From Umbilicaria muhlenbergii (taxonomy: Eukaryota > Ascomycota > Lecanoromycetes > Umbilicariales > Umbilicariaceae), in assembly GCA_000611775.1 (NCBI GenBank), contig KK106987.1, positions 806,001 through 870,000 on the forward strand: 64,000 nt of DNA. Direction: 5' to 3'. The position numbers and the translations under genes are program-made. The notes under the pieces were generated by a model, which saw only the letters and a program-made list of their open reading frames with translations, made no database searches and was not told the DNA's origin. Below are positions 47,409 to 57,415 of this stretch, piece by piece; position 1 is the first letter of the stretch; each line of letters opens with the position of its first letter.

Positions 47409-47705
47409 AGACGCTGTGAAGAAGTGGGTGTTGGTGGAGGGGGTCCCCTAGATCAATAGAGGTGCTGTAGAGCGATATCTGGGATTGAAATCAATCATAT
47501 TTTATTCCATCTTGATGGTGGCAGAGCTTGGAATTAGATCTCTGTTATTGGTGGTATGGATTCTGATGTTGAGCTACAGCATTTGTGTTTGTGCCGAGGA
47601 GCTTCTTTGAGCATCTCAACCTCTTATCGTACAAGTGCACACAGACCAGCGACCAACAAGCAAAGAAGTTCCCCCCAGTGGCGATAAAGCAAGGCCGCTT
47701 CCACA

Positions 47706-48507
47706 CTACTGAGGAAACTTGCGGAACATATCCGACAGTTTATCCAGCGGCGCCGCCATCATACCAACCACAGTCTCAAACGGCTAACCGATTCGTGCAG
47801 TGTCAGCACGTAACCCCACACCAACAACATGCGGGGCCCGAGGAAGGAAGAGCTTGTTTAGACTTACCGGCTTGTCAGGAGCAGAAGGGTGAGAGCGGGT
47901 CGGGACGAACATCTTCGTTCGACTGAAGCTCTTGGCGAGGGATTCGGATTCGTCTTTCTCGAGATACTTCTCCAAGCTGGGGAGATCTTCCGCTTCTTCT
48001 TCCTTGATGTGTTGGGACAGGTCCGACATGAGCGATTTGAGTGTGGGTTCGAAGTCTGGGTCCTCGGGCTGGAGGCCTTGGAAATTATAGAGGGCTTCCT
48101 TAACCTATGAGGTGCTGCTGTGTTAGAGTTATGAGATTAATACGTGGGAATATAGAGAGACGTACGCTGGTGTGCTGGGCTCGGTCTTTGTCTGCCAGCT
48201 GCTTGCCATTTGGGAGGTATTTTTCCATGGCGGGGTAGATGACCAGTTCCTCGCCGATTGAGTGGCGGGCTAGCTCCCAGGTGAACTGGTTCTGCCAGCG
48301 GACTTTGGAGTCGTTGTCGGTGGCGGAGAGAATGTTGTTGTAGTACTCGTCAAGCTCTTGGTGGTCGTGTTTGATGGTCTCGGAGACGGTGGACATTTTG
48401 AGGGTGGAGGCTGAGAAGTGTCTCAGGTTTGAAGTTTGGGTTGGCGGGATTGAGGTCAGTGGGCGTGAGACACGCAGACCTCGGGTGAGAGTACGGGATG
48501 CCAGCAT
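47706..48507 (-). CDS. hemerythrin-like HHE-domain protein, probably mitochondrial
   Basis: Exons 48166-48507, 47868-48104 and 47706-47783 give 218 aa. The first 37 residues (RTLTRGLRVSRPLTSIPPTQ) are Arg/Ser/Thr-rich without acidic residues, a typical mitochondrial presequence. A second ATG at residue 38 (MSTVSETIKHDHQELDEYYN) could give a cytosolic form. HHE motifs that would ligate a non-haem di-iron centre are visible: HDHQEL, RHSIGEELVIYPAME, and HIKEEEAEDLPSLEKYL. The C-terminus (MFVPTRSHPSAPDKPPFETV, LDKLSDMFRKFPQ) is characteristic of this fungal group and requires the third exon. Related proteins are implicated in oxygen, nitric oxide or iron handling. It is divergent from a glutathionyl-hydroquinone reductase gene with 583 bases between start codons. 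Confidence 0.92.
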
Positions 48508-49090
48508 TGTGGGAGATGGAAAGGAGAAGATGTGATGGTGTTGTGGTGGATGAAGGGGGTGGGGTAGGGCCTCGCTCAACTGTCTGACGGCATCACGATG
48601 TCACAATATCACAACGGCGGAAGGTGAACCCGAATGAAACAGCAAAACATGCCTTAAGGTAAGCTGAGGTAGCACCGTACCTTCACAGCACGATTTACAC
48701 ATTTGAAGGACTGCAAAGAAGCAGTTGCAACTGGAAGCTTGGAGTTTACAACATCGCTCCATTACTTCGCCGTCTGAAGTTGTGCACTAGGACCTTAATG
48801 GACCGCGACGTAAATCCCTGCTAGTCTATGAGTGGCACAGTATAGGGATCATCTTCGAAGGAGGTTGTTCCCTTCAGCCGCCTCTTGAATTGGCACAATG
48901 GATACCAGTAGTTCCTAGACTGGGTTATCAATGACGGAAATACCTCATGAAGTTGCTTTGAATCACTAGAAGCAAACGCTTGACGTCATCGCGTTCTCAC
49001 TTTCTTATCGATAAGCAAAGCGCGAACGAGTTCGACGATGATTTACTCTACTCGTGGCGCCAAACCATCTGAATCCCATTGCTCATTGGC
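48508..49090. promoter_or_regulatory. divergent promoter region, HHE protein / hydroquinone reductase
   Basis: 583 bases between opposite start codons. It holds a gccttaaggtaagctgaggt-type motif at about 48651-48670 and a TGACGTCA palindrome at 48983-48990 (gcttgacgtcatcg), which matches the consensus CRE/ATF site. Function is inferred from position only. Confidence 0.5.
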
Positions 49091-50119
49091 ATGCTTGGCC
49101 TTCTTTACCGCAATCCATACACCAAGCTTTTCCTAAATAACATCAGGAATCTAACCAGTATGCCGAACACTACGCCTTCCCAAGGCTCCTGGCGGAACGT
49201 ATTGGGCTCTAAGGAGTTCCCAGCCGAAAGAGATAGATATCACCTATATATCGGCCTCTTCTGCCCCTTCGCTCATCGAGTCTTCCTCACCCGTGAACTG
49301 AAAGGCCTCCAGGAGTTCTTGCCAACGAGCATCGTCAAAGCCTACCCGAAGAACGACGTTGGTTGGCGCTTCCCTAAGAGCGACGATGAATACCCCGGGT
49401 CGACAGTAGATCACCTTTTCCATTCAGAATTCCTCCATGATATCTATTTCAAGAGCCGTCCCAACTATGAAGGCAAATACTCGGTACCGGTTCTCTGGTG
49501 CAAGAAAACAAATCAGATCGTCAACAATGAGAGCCAGGACATTATGCGGATGCTCAACACGGCATTCAATGATTTCCTCCCCGAAGGAAGCAAAGAGCGG
49601 GAGCTGGACTTCTATCCACCAGACCTGCGGAGTCAAATAGACGACATCAATCCCTGGCTAATGAGTGACCTGAACGAAGGCGTCTACAAGGCTGGCTTTG
49701 CAGGCACTCAAGAGGACTATGAGAAGAACGCCAAGATCGTCTTCAAGACACTCGACCGGCTCGAATCGATGTTCAAAGACCATGATGGCCCTTATGTTTT
49801 GGGAAGCCGCATAACCGAGCTTGACATCAAGCTCTACAATACAGTTGTCCGCTTCGACACCATCTATGTGCAGCATTTCAAACTCACCATAGGCACCATC
49901 CGACACAATTATCCGTTCTTGAATCGATTCCTCAAGAACATGTATTGGAACGTGAAGGGGGTAAAGGAAACGACGAACTTCAAGCATATCAAAGAAAACT
50001 ACAGCAAGAGCCACGTAGACATCAACCCGAAGGGCATCACACCTCTCGGCCCATTTCCGGAGGTAGAGGAATGGACGGAGGAGGATGAATACTGGAGGAA
50101 AGGGTTGGACAGACGCTAG
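49091..50119 (+). CDS. glutathionyl-hydroquinone reductase (Xi-class GST, ECM4/YqjG family)
   Basis: An uninterrupted frame of 342 aa from the ATG at 49091; an inner ATG at 49160 would give 320 aa. The enzyme reduces glutathionyl-hydroquinones to hydroquinones with glutathione, protecting against quinones. The family start block is GSWRNVLGSKEFPAERDRYH, with the catalytic Cys58 in LFCPFAHRVFLTRELKGL (most members have CPWA; here CPFA). Other signatures are GWRFP, YSVPVLWCKK, IVNNESQDIMRMLN, NEGVYKAGFAGTQEDYEKN, GSRITELDIKLYNTVVRFD and YWNVKGVKETTNFKHIKENY. The first 23 residues in the longer form are hydrophobic/basic and could target mitochondria. No intron is needed, unlike most neighbours. 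Confidence 0.92.
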   Translation: MLGLLYRNPYTKLFLNNIRNLTSMPNTTPSQGSWRNVLGSKEFPAERDRYHLYIGLFCPFAHRVFLTRELKGLQEFLPTSIVKAYPKNDVGWRFPKSDDEYPGSTVDHLFHSEFLHDIYFKSRPNYEGKYSVPVLWCKKTNQIVNNESQDIMRMLNTAFNDFLPEGSKERELDFYPPDLRSQIDDINPWLMSDLNEGVYKAGFAGTQEDYEKNAKIVFKTLDRLESMFKDHDGPYVLGSRITELDIKLYNTVVRFDTIYVQHFKLTIGTIRHNYPFLNRFLKNMYWNVKGVKETTNFKHIKENYSKSHVDINPKGITPLGPFPEVEEWTEEDEYWRKGLDRR

Positions 50120-51419
50120 ACGATGGGCCAAGGCCTAGACGATGAGGAAAGATACAAATTCAAATCTACCGGGAGTATGTGATTTCAGTTGCTTGAATGC
50201 CTCGAATGCGTACGACCTCGGGTACAGCAAGGTTATGAACGGTTCGGCTATTCCACACTAAAGGCAACCACCGGCCACATTGCGGTGATAAGTCCATGGC
50301 AGTGTCGATGGCCTAGAACAACGGTCTGCACACTTGATGGCTAGCCTATCTGTCCGAAAACGAAGACGAGAGTAAGGGAGAGCCCTATATTGGTGATTAC
50401 CCCCCGCTCCAGTCACGTGCCTAGGGTTCTAAGCTCGAGCCTCCAGCAAGCAGACGGACGCCGTACATGCGCCCTGAGGCTTCAGCCATGCATCGAGCTC
50501 CCGCTTCCCACGCGAGGTCGGCAAAGTTAAGGTCCCTACTAACGCTGAATGCTGCCCGACGGAAAAGGCCAAGGTATGTTGCATGACGAGAGCTGTGGTT
50601 CCAACCAGCGTAGCGTGCAGCCATCGGAGCCTCAGGTAAGGTCAGATATTCAGTTAAGTATTTGGAAGTATCAGGGTATTTGGAATCCCTGAAACCTCCC
50701 GTAAACCTTCGACTCACATCAACCATACCTCGTCCACGGCACGATATCACGAATTGATACTTGGGGAAACACAACGCGGAACTTCAAGTTGAGATAGATC
50801 CACAAGTGCTCACATACCTGACACAACACCGTACGCAGACACCGTACCAGATGTGATCAGATGAACACAAATCACATCGGTAGCAGTCAGGAGCGACTTC
50901 CGGCCGCCCATGAATTGATTACCCGCATTTGCATTTCGATATTCCCCTCCCCACGCCAGCCACGCGGGAAAGCCGCCGATCACGCTTGGCGCCAACTGGC
51001 ACTTTCGATTCTGTGGCCATTAGCATTGGACAAGGCTAATTTGATTTGGAAGAGCAGCAACGACGGGCCATGGTTGACCGTTCCGGAATTCCAGTCTTAG
51101 TGCATCTGACTAACCGGCCTCGAAGTCCTCGGGGTCTGAACATGGCAGCAAGAGGCTCAGAGCGGTAGGACTGTCGAAACTCAAATAGGATTACTCGGGG
51201 ATCCCCAGAGACGTCATCAAGGAGGATGCGGAAGGGCCGACGAAGTCCCACCTCGCTCAGATACAAATGGAGGGGGAGGGGTAGTCAATTAGTTATATAA
51301 GTTTGAAGTGCCTTCTTCGAACGAATATCATTGCTGTTGCTATTCAGGAACTTCGTCTTTGAAAGCAGATATTACCAAACTCATACATACTCTCCATCTA
51401 CCAATTCCGTACCTCAAAC
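50120..51419. other. intergenic region
   Basis: About 1.3 kb without a supported gene. A caggtaaggtcag motif lies at about 50633-50645. Minus-strand frames at 50421-50774 and 51036-51266 have no recognisable content. The end, rich in ttct/ctcc words, is the GFA gene's 5' UTR. Confidence 0.45.
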
Positions 51420-51968
51420 ATGACTGAATTTAAGGGACACTGCCACTGTGGCCAGACCGAATGGACCGCCAAGCTCCAGGACACCGCTCACATCCTCTGG
51501 TAAGCTCTCTTCGCCAAGGACTAAGCTGAAGAAGCTGACCGTCTTTCACAGCCATTGCGACACCTGCAAGCAACTCGGCGGCGGCGCCTACTCCCTCAAC
51601 CAGATCATTGATAAGGACGACCTCAAAATCACCAAGGGTTCCACCAAGACCTACACCTACTATGGCGAATCAGGTACGCCCACTCTTTTCCTGTCCATGT
51701 CTAGTCTCAGATCACCTCCCGCAATCCGTATATGGCTGACAGTTTTCGCTTTTCCCCGATAGGCAAGCCGGTAAACTGCTACTACTGCCCCAACTGCACC
51801 ACCCATGTCTACCACCACCAGACCGTCATGGGCGACAAGGTCGTCGTCCGTACCGTGCTCCTCGACGGCGGCAAGGACTTGAAGCCTGCCGCTGAGATCT
51901 TCGGCAAGGCGAAGATGAGCTGGGAGCCGGAGGTTGCGAAGACGTTCGAGACGCTGCCACCTTCCTAG
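51420..51968 (+). CDS. GFA/CENP-V (Mss4-like) zinc-binding protein
   Basis: Exons 51420-51499, 51552-51673 and 51763-51968 give 135 aa. The family (glutathione-dependent formaldehyde-activating enzyme/CENP-V) has a beta-tent fold with two zinc sites. Zinc ligands are visible: HCHCGQTEW, then CHCDTCKQLGGGAYSLNQ (rejoined by the first intron) and CYYCPNCTTHVYHH. The protein is the usual small single-domain size. Fungal members are often adjacent to detoxification genes, and some are proposed to handle glutathione or S-hydroxymethyl adducts, although enzymatic activity is disputed. The ATG at 51420 is the only start that preserves the first zinc motif. Introns are 52 and 89 nt. No defect was seen. 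Confidence 0.93.
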
Positions 51969-52445
51969 ATGTGTGATGTTGGAGAGAAATCGGATAGGAT
52001 GAGCGACTTGACTCATGTGTACATATTGTTCGTGCGGAGTGATTGTGGATGACTCGATCTTTACTAGCATTTCAAAATTCATAGACCTTGTGTTCCACCT
52101 CTTTCTTTTGACCTGATTAAAGTGCCTTCCACGTATGTCCGTAACTCTCCGAGACCCAATGGCCGGATTTAGTCGCCCGACCTGTCTGATTCGAACCCCA
52201 CTTGGGAAATCAGGTCAAGATAGACAGTGTGTCCGCTCGGCGGTCTATGGGAAGCGAGCGACGTCCTCGCGTAGTATGGCTCATCATTGCAGTGACAGAA
52301 CACGATCGACTGCTGAGGTTTTTAGTATATGTAGGTTTAAAATTGGTTTTTCTTCTCTGATATGGGAAACGTTGATGGACGCTAAATATCCCGGGATGGC
52401 TCCGAGATCCGGTGTTCTTCTCCTTCGTCTTCTCGAATCGTATGC
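51969..52445. other. intergenic between convergent genes
   Basis: 477 bases between the 3' ends of the GFA gene (+) and the MoaD-like gene (-). A tRNA B-box-like word (GGTTCGAATC on the minus strand near 52190) is present, but its flanks do not pair as a T-arm. No gene supported. Confidence 0.5.
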
Positions 52446-52730
52446 TCAGCCGGAGCTCACGGGTGGTATGATTGCAACCTCGTCTCCCTCGTGGATCATC
52501 AAGTCGGAAGGCCTTCCATCCCCCTCAACATCCACGTAATCCAAATTGACAGTAACCGCACAGCTAACCAGGACTTTCTGCTTGATACCAGGATATTTTG
52601 ATTCCAGAGTATCGAATAGCTTTGAGATGGGCAAGGGCGCTGCGAGATGTTCTGTTGCTTTCCGGGTGTAAGTCGCAGCGGTAGCAAAATAGAGCATGTT
52701 GAACGATCCTGCTTGAGTTTTATTTGACAT
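52446..52730 (-). CDS. cnxG: molybdopterin synthase small subunit (MoaD/MOCS2A, CnxG)
   Basis: A single exon of 94 aa. The family is a ubiquitin-like sulfur carrier whose C-terminal glycine is thiocarboxylated and donates sulfur to precursor Z in molybdenum cofactor synthesis, needed for nitrate reductase and xanthine dehydrogenase. Visible family traits are SFNMLYFATAATYTRKATEH (first strand), KLFDTLESKYPGIKQKVLVS, AVTVNLDYVDVEGD and the end EGDEVAIIPPVSSG. The last residues are SSG rather than the GG common in bacteria and animals; the terminal Gly is retained. The start is the first ATG of the frame. The gene is divergent from the mitochondrial exoribonuclease gene, 456 bases apart. Confidence 0.9.
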   Translation of the reverse strand: MSNKTQAGSFNMLYFATAATYTRKATEHLAAPLPISKLFDTLESKYPGIKQKVLVSCAVTVNLDYVDVEGDGRPSDLMIHEGDEVAIIPPVSSG

Positions 52731-53186
52731 GGTGGTCTGCTTTGCAAATGACGGCCGTCAGCATTAGGGCAAGGTGTAGGTACAAGTGAGGTTGCAATTA
52801 TGTGGCAATGGTCAGAATCAAATGATTTCTCTGCAGCACAGTAGCCCGTTAAGGCTTGTGTATCAGATAATACATGCTATTTGTTTTGAAAGTTCATCAG
52901 GGGTTAGGATATAACGGGAGAAGTAATGGCCATAGCGAAAGACTTACAGAGTACACTGTTGCTGAACCTGCGATCGACACTGGGAGGTGGAAGCGTGAGT
53001 GATGGGTAGTCTCAGTAGTCCAACAGGCAAAGCTTTGGTGTGCTGAAGATTCCGCCGCAAATCTTCCGTGCACGGACCGCGTCGCGATCTCGCCCCCGAT
53101 GTTTGATTTTCGATGCCGTGGCCCATGGGAAGAACACGTAGAGCCTTGTATTCAGTACAGCATGCCACACTCCGTTTCATAGCAGC
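52731..53186. promoter_or_regulatory. divergent promoter region, cnxG / exoribonuclease
   Basis: 456 bases between opposite start codons. No specific binding motif was recognised, including no convincing nitrate-regulator site. Inference from layout only. Confidence 0.4.
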
Positions 53187-56100
53187 ATGTCGGCACGACA
53201 GAGATTGAGGAGCGGTTTACTAACGAGAAGGTCCCTGTCCATCTGCTGGCGGTGCAGCCTCAAGCAGCAGCGATGGCGAAGTTCCAACGCTGAGGTCTCA
53301 GCATCAGACCTTGAAGGTTCTCTCTCACCGTCCGCGATACGCAGCCATGTCTCATTCTTAGCAAGACGCCGCGTCGAACATTACTCGACGAGGAACCATC
53401 ATGGTCTTCCGCAAGATGTCTTGCTGGCTACAACCTTTGGTACCCACGGCGGTCCTGCCGGTGAAAGGCGATCGTCCTGGTCTAATCGGAAGATACGTTC
53501 TCCACCGAGACCGGCTGGCACAGGTCATTCCACTGTGGCGCTACTTGCTCAGCATGTATTGTGGAAGAAGGTGCCCATGTTCACCGCCACGGGTCCGCCC
53601 TTGCCAATGAACAGGAAAAATCTATATACCTGCAGTGCTGTAGGTAAGCTGTACAGCGGAACTTCCATCGAAGTAGTGCTAATTGAAGCAGCGAAGCTCC
53701 GCGATGGCACAGATCCAGCCGAAGCTACCTCCCGAGGATCATGAAGCCACTCTGGTTGATTCGGGCAAATCAGCGAGAATTAGTATACGTGAACACCTCC
53801 GACGTTGGCAAGAGCAGCTACCTAGTGCCAAGAGCAATACTGTCATGGTGGATGATCTAGCAGATAGGGGCGAGTCTGGATCTATACGTAATGTTATAAC
53901 CCAACCACAGGACGGAGACAGACTCTCAGACATCTTCGAAGAACATGATGGAGGCAACCGTGATATTCCGATCGCGGCAGATTCAGAAGATCAAATCCCT
54001 GACACTATTGAAAGCCTCCCATTTCTACAACAAGGTGATCTGGTGGAACTCTGGTTAGGCTTTCAAGCATTGAACCATCTACGATCCTTGGCTGATAGTT
54101 TATAGGGGAGTTACAGGACCCATCCTCGCGATCTTCATACGGAATCTTGAAACACAGTCTCAATTTTACACCATGCACGGTAAATGGGTCCATCAGCGTC
54201 CTCGAAACATATCCTATTCTATTCCCCATTTTATGTCACGTTCTCTCGTTGCAGGTATCCTCCCCTATCTACCTCGGACTGAGGTCGAGGATGAGAAAAT
54301 AGATCAAATGCAAACATTGGATCCGAGTGTGCCGCGAGAGGCAGGAGCATTGTTGGTCAAGCCTATGCTCACTTTTTGGGAGACGTCGGACGAAGCATAT
54401 AGGAAGTTCGCACGTCAATTTGCCAACGCCTACGATGTAATGGCTCATGACGTTGAAGTAAGGTACGCCACGCTTGAGGAGATTGCAACGAAGATTCTTG
54501 GACAAGGTCCGAGGGGCAAATGGCCTGCGACCACCCTTTGGGCTTTGCATCGGGCTGTGACACGGAGCGGGTATGGCTTTAATCTAGATCAGCGCAACCA
54601 CCGCGTTTCAGGATCATTCGAGATTCGGCCCAAAAGAGAGGGCGAAACGATTGAACGTGTTCGGGGTTGGATGCGGGAATACCAAGAAGACCTCATTGCG
54701 GACGCAACTGGAGCGGCAACAGGAAATCCCAACAAGAGCAAGGGCATTCTAAAACACCAGCATATTGCTGGATTTGTCCGCAAGGCCCGAGCTGTGGTTG
54801 AGGAGAGTCGGAAAAGACGAGCAGCCACCGTATGCGGAGCGATCGGTCCAAGCTCCGTAAGAGTGGACTATAAGACCTCATCTAACATGTCGACGTACAG
54901 ATCAGTTGCACTGGACGAATTTTCATTCGACCTTGCGGATACCCTCATAATACGGGTTATCGAGGCCTGGGCATCTACTATGACCATTGGCAAATATTCC
55001 AGCCTGGCCGCTTTAGGTCCCATGATTCTTCGGGCCACTGGGATGTACGAAGGCTACGAGTTAGGCGTAGACACCGGATTCATGTTTCTGCAAGAAATTG
55101 GCGTTTTGGAGCCGTGGGCAAATCGGCGCAACTTTGACGTAAGACTAGCTCTTCCAGGACATGGACTAGATCCCGAAACAGATCACTTGCTGAGGAAATC
55201 TGAATCTGCTGCTTTGAAAAAAGAATCGGCTGCGCCGGAAGACGCAATGGCAGGTCTGCGCAAGGACTGGGGTGAACTTGAGGTGTTTTGTATTGACCAC
55301 GAGGGATCTGCGGAGATTGATGACGGAGTATCATTAGAAAGAGTTGGAGATTCGTCGTCAGAGTTTTGGGTGCACGTTCACACGGCGAACCCATCTGCCT
55401 TCATCAGCCCAGACGATGCCATGGCGCGATATGCAGCTCATCTCACCGAGACTGTTTACTTTCCTGACGTGCTGTATCCGATGCTGAGCGCGGCATTGAC
55501 TCAGAAGTATTTCAGCCTCGCAGCTGACCGACCATCTCTCACCTTCAGCGCCAAGCTCACAAGAGAGGGGGAGATCCTAGACACCAAAATCACCCCTGGT
55601 ACGGTACGCAATGTAAGTTATGTAACACCTGCAACTGTGCATCATGCTCTTTCTGGGGAGGAAACCGAAACGAGTACATCCCGCATTCCCAGTCTCACTG
55701 TAGGCGGCGAGATGCCGGACATATTACGGGGGCAACGCAAGAAGAACATAATCCAAACCTTAAGTCCGTCACAGAAAGAGACACTTCGTTCTCTCCGAGA
55801 TCTAGGTGCTGCCGCACGGCGCAAGCGCGAGGGCCAGGGGGCTGTGGGTGTTACCTTGCCGAAGCCAGAATGTTCAGTCTATCTCAACGGCTCCTCAAAC
55901 CTTGTGGTTTATCCGTGGCGCAAAAGAGCACGATACATCGAAGGCGATCCGATTATCTCAATGCACCCGACCGTCTTTGATCAAGTCCCGAATCCCACTC
56001 GCTATTCAAACGAGATGCTTGTGCCGGATTTGATGATCCTTGCTGGCGAGATAGCAGCGAAGTGGTGCCGGGACAGGTCCGTCCCAGTCATCTATCGTGG

Positions 56101-56818
56101 AACGTTACTGAATCCCGAAAATCAGTCTCCCGAGACGTTTAGGCGAGAATATATCGATCCTGTGGTCAAAAGGCTTGGGTACGCTCCCATTCCTGTTGTG
56201 GCGCAATACCTCAAGTTGGTGGGCAGAGGTGTTTCCGCTCCTCATCCAATGAAACATACCATCCTTGGCTCAGAAGCCTACACCAAAGTAACAAGCCCTT
56301 TGAGGCGGTATGGCGATCTTCTTGCGCATTGGCAAATTGAAGCCACCCTCCGACACGAAGCGCAGATGGGCCGGTCTCTTGTTGATAGCCGCAATGGTTC
56401 GAACCATTTCTTGCCCTACTCATACTCTCAAATCGAAAGCATGATACCGCGCGTCTCCGGGCGTGAACGTCTGATTTCTCAGGTCAAATACCTGGCTCAA
56501 CGGCACTGGATCATGCAGTTATTATTCCGCGCCCATTACTTCAAGGAAGCATCTTTACCAGAGACGTTTGAGATGTTCATCTACAGCAAGGGACGGGTTA
56601 GCATCGAAGGGAAGTACTCCGGATATCTGAAAGAGCTTGGTGTAGATGTTGAGATGATGGAGAACCGTTTGACGAAGAATCATGGTGGTGTGGAATTAGG
56701 AGACCGATGGGAAGCCAAGATCCAACATATTAATATCTACGACAGGAGTTGTACCATGGAGCCGGTGAGGTTGATCGAGAAGGCAGAGCCCTTTGACCTT
56801 GGTATAAGTCTGCTATGA
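53187..56818 (+). CDS. mitochondrial RNB-family exoribonuclease (DSS1/cyt-4 type)
   Basis: Proposed exons 53187-53639, 53692-54053 and 54106-56818 give 1175 aa. The family degrades and processes RNA 3'-5' in the mitochondrial degradosome together with the Suv3 helicase. The N-terminus is Arg/Ser-rich (RQRLRSGLLTRRSLSICWRC), fitting a presequence. A domain preceding the catalytic part includes LQQGDLVELW joined to GVTGPILAIFIRNLETQSQF and YTMHGKWVHQRPR. The RNB domain (about 550-900) has the metal-binding motif CIDHEGSAEIDDGVSLE, then FWVHVHTANPSAF and the block TSPLRRYGDLLAHWQIEATL. A short C-terminal domain follows. Junction 2 is firm. Junction 1 is my best in-frame choice (gtaggt donor at 53640; a gtaagc donor 4 nt later would break frame), so residues 100-160 are uncertain. 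Confidence 0.87.
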
Positions 56819-57415
56819 TTTCGAATAAGGCGGTGGTCGACGGTCGGAAGACCCGCTATAGGTCTTTCAGTAGATTCGGTGCCTCGAATCAGTCTATTCC
56901 AGAGGCATTCCAATGTTCAAATCCAACTTCTGTAGCCATGTCGAACGGAGTCACGATGCTCATCCACAAGGGGACTGGAGAGCGTTATCTACGATCAGTA
57001 CACCCATCTTTAATAGGTTGGGGCTCTAGATCTGGTAGGCATTCAATGCAGTTATCAGTGGTCATCAACCGTTCCTGGGGTTTTCAAGCCGCGGCATGTC
57101 TCCGATATTCACCCTAACACACCTGCAATTTGTGCGTAGCCTCTCCGGGACTCCTCCGTCCCTTCGCCCTCTAGTCTGTAGACATTCGGGGTTTGAAACG
57201 AGGAATACTTTACACCCACTTGCGCTTCAGGTCGGTAAGTGAGGTAAGGTGGTGATGTTCATGTACTGCAAAGCAACCGTAAGGCTGGAAGGGGTAAGAA
57301 AGCGGGCTGGCGGGCACGGCGGGGGCCTCCATCCACTCCTCCACCGAGTTGCCGACATTCGGTCTTCCTCAAACCGAAACCAAGACCCGATTTATCCGCA
57401 TGCGCGAACGCGATA
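56819..57415 (+). other. intergenic, transcription factor promoter
   Basis: About 0.6 kb between same-strand genes. A gaggtaaggtgg motif lies at 57241-57252. Short chance frames only. Confidence 0.5.

Noticed and set aside
52180-52260. tRNA-like B-box word (GGTTCGAATC) on the minus strand
   Set aside because: The five bases on either side of the loop do not pair as a T-stem and no matching acceptor stem or A-box was found.
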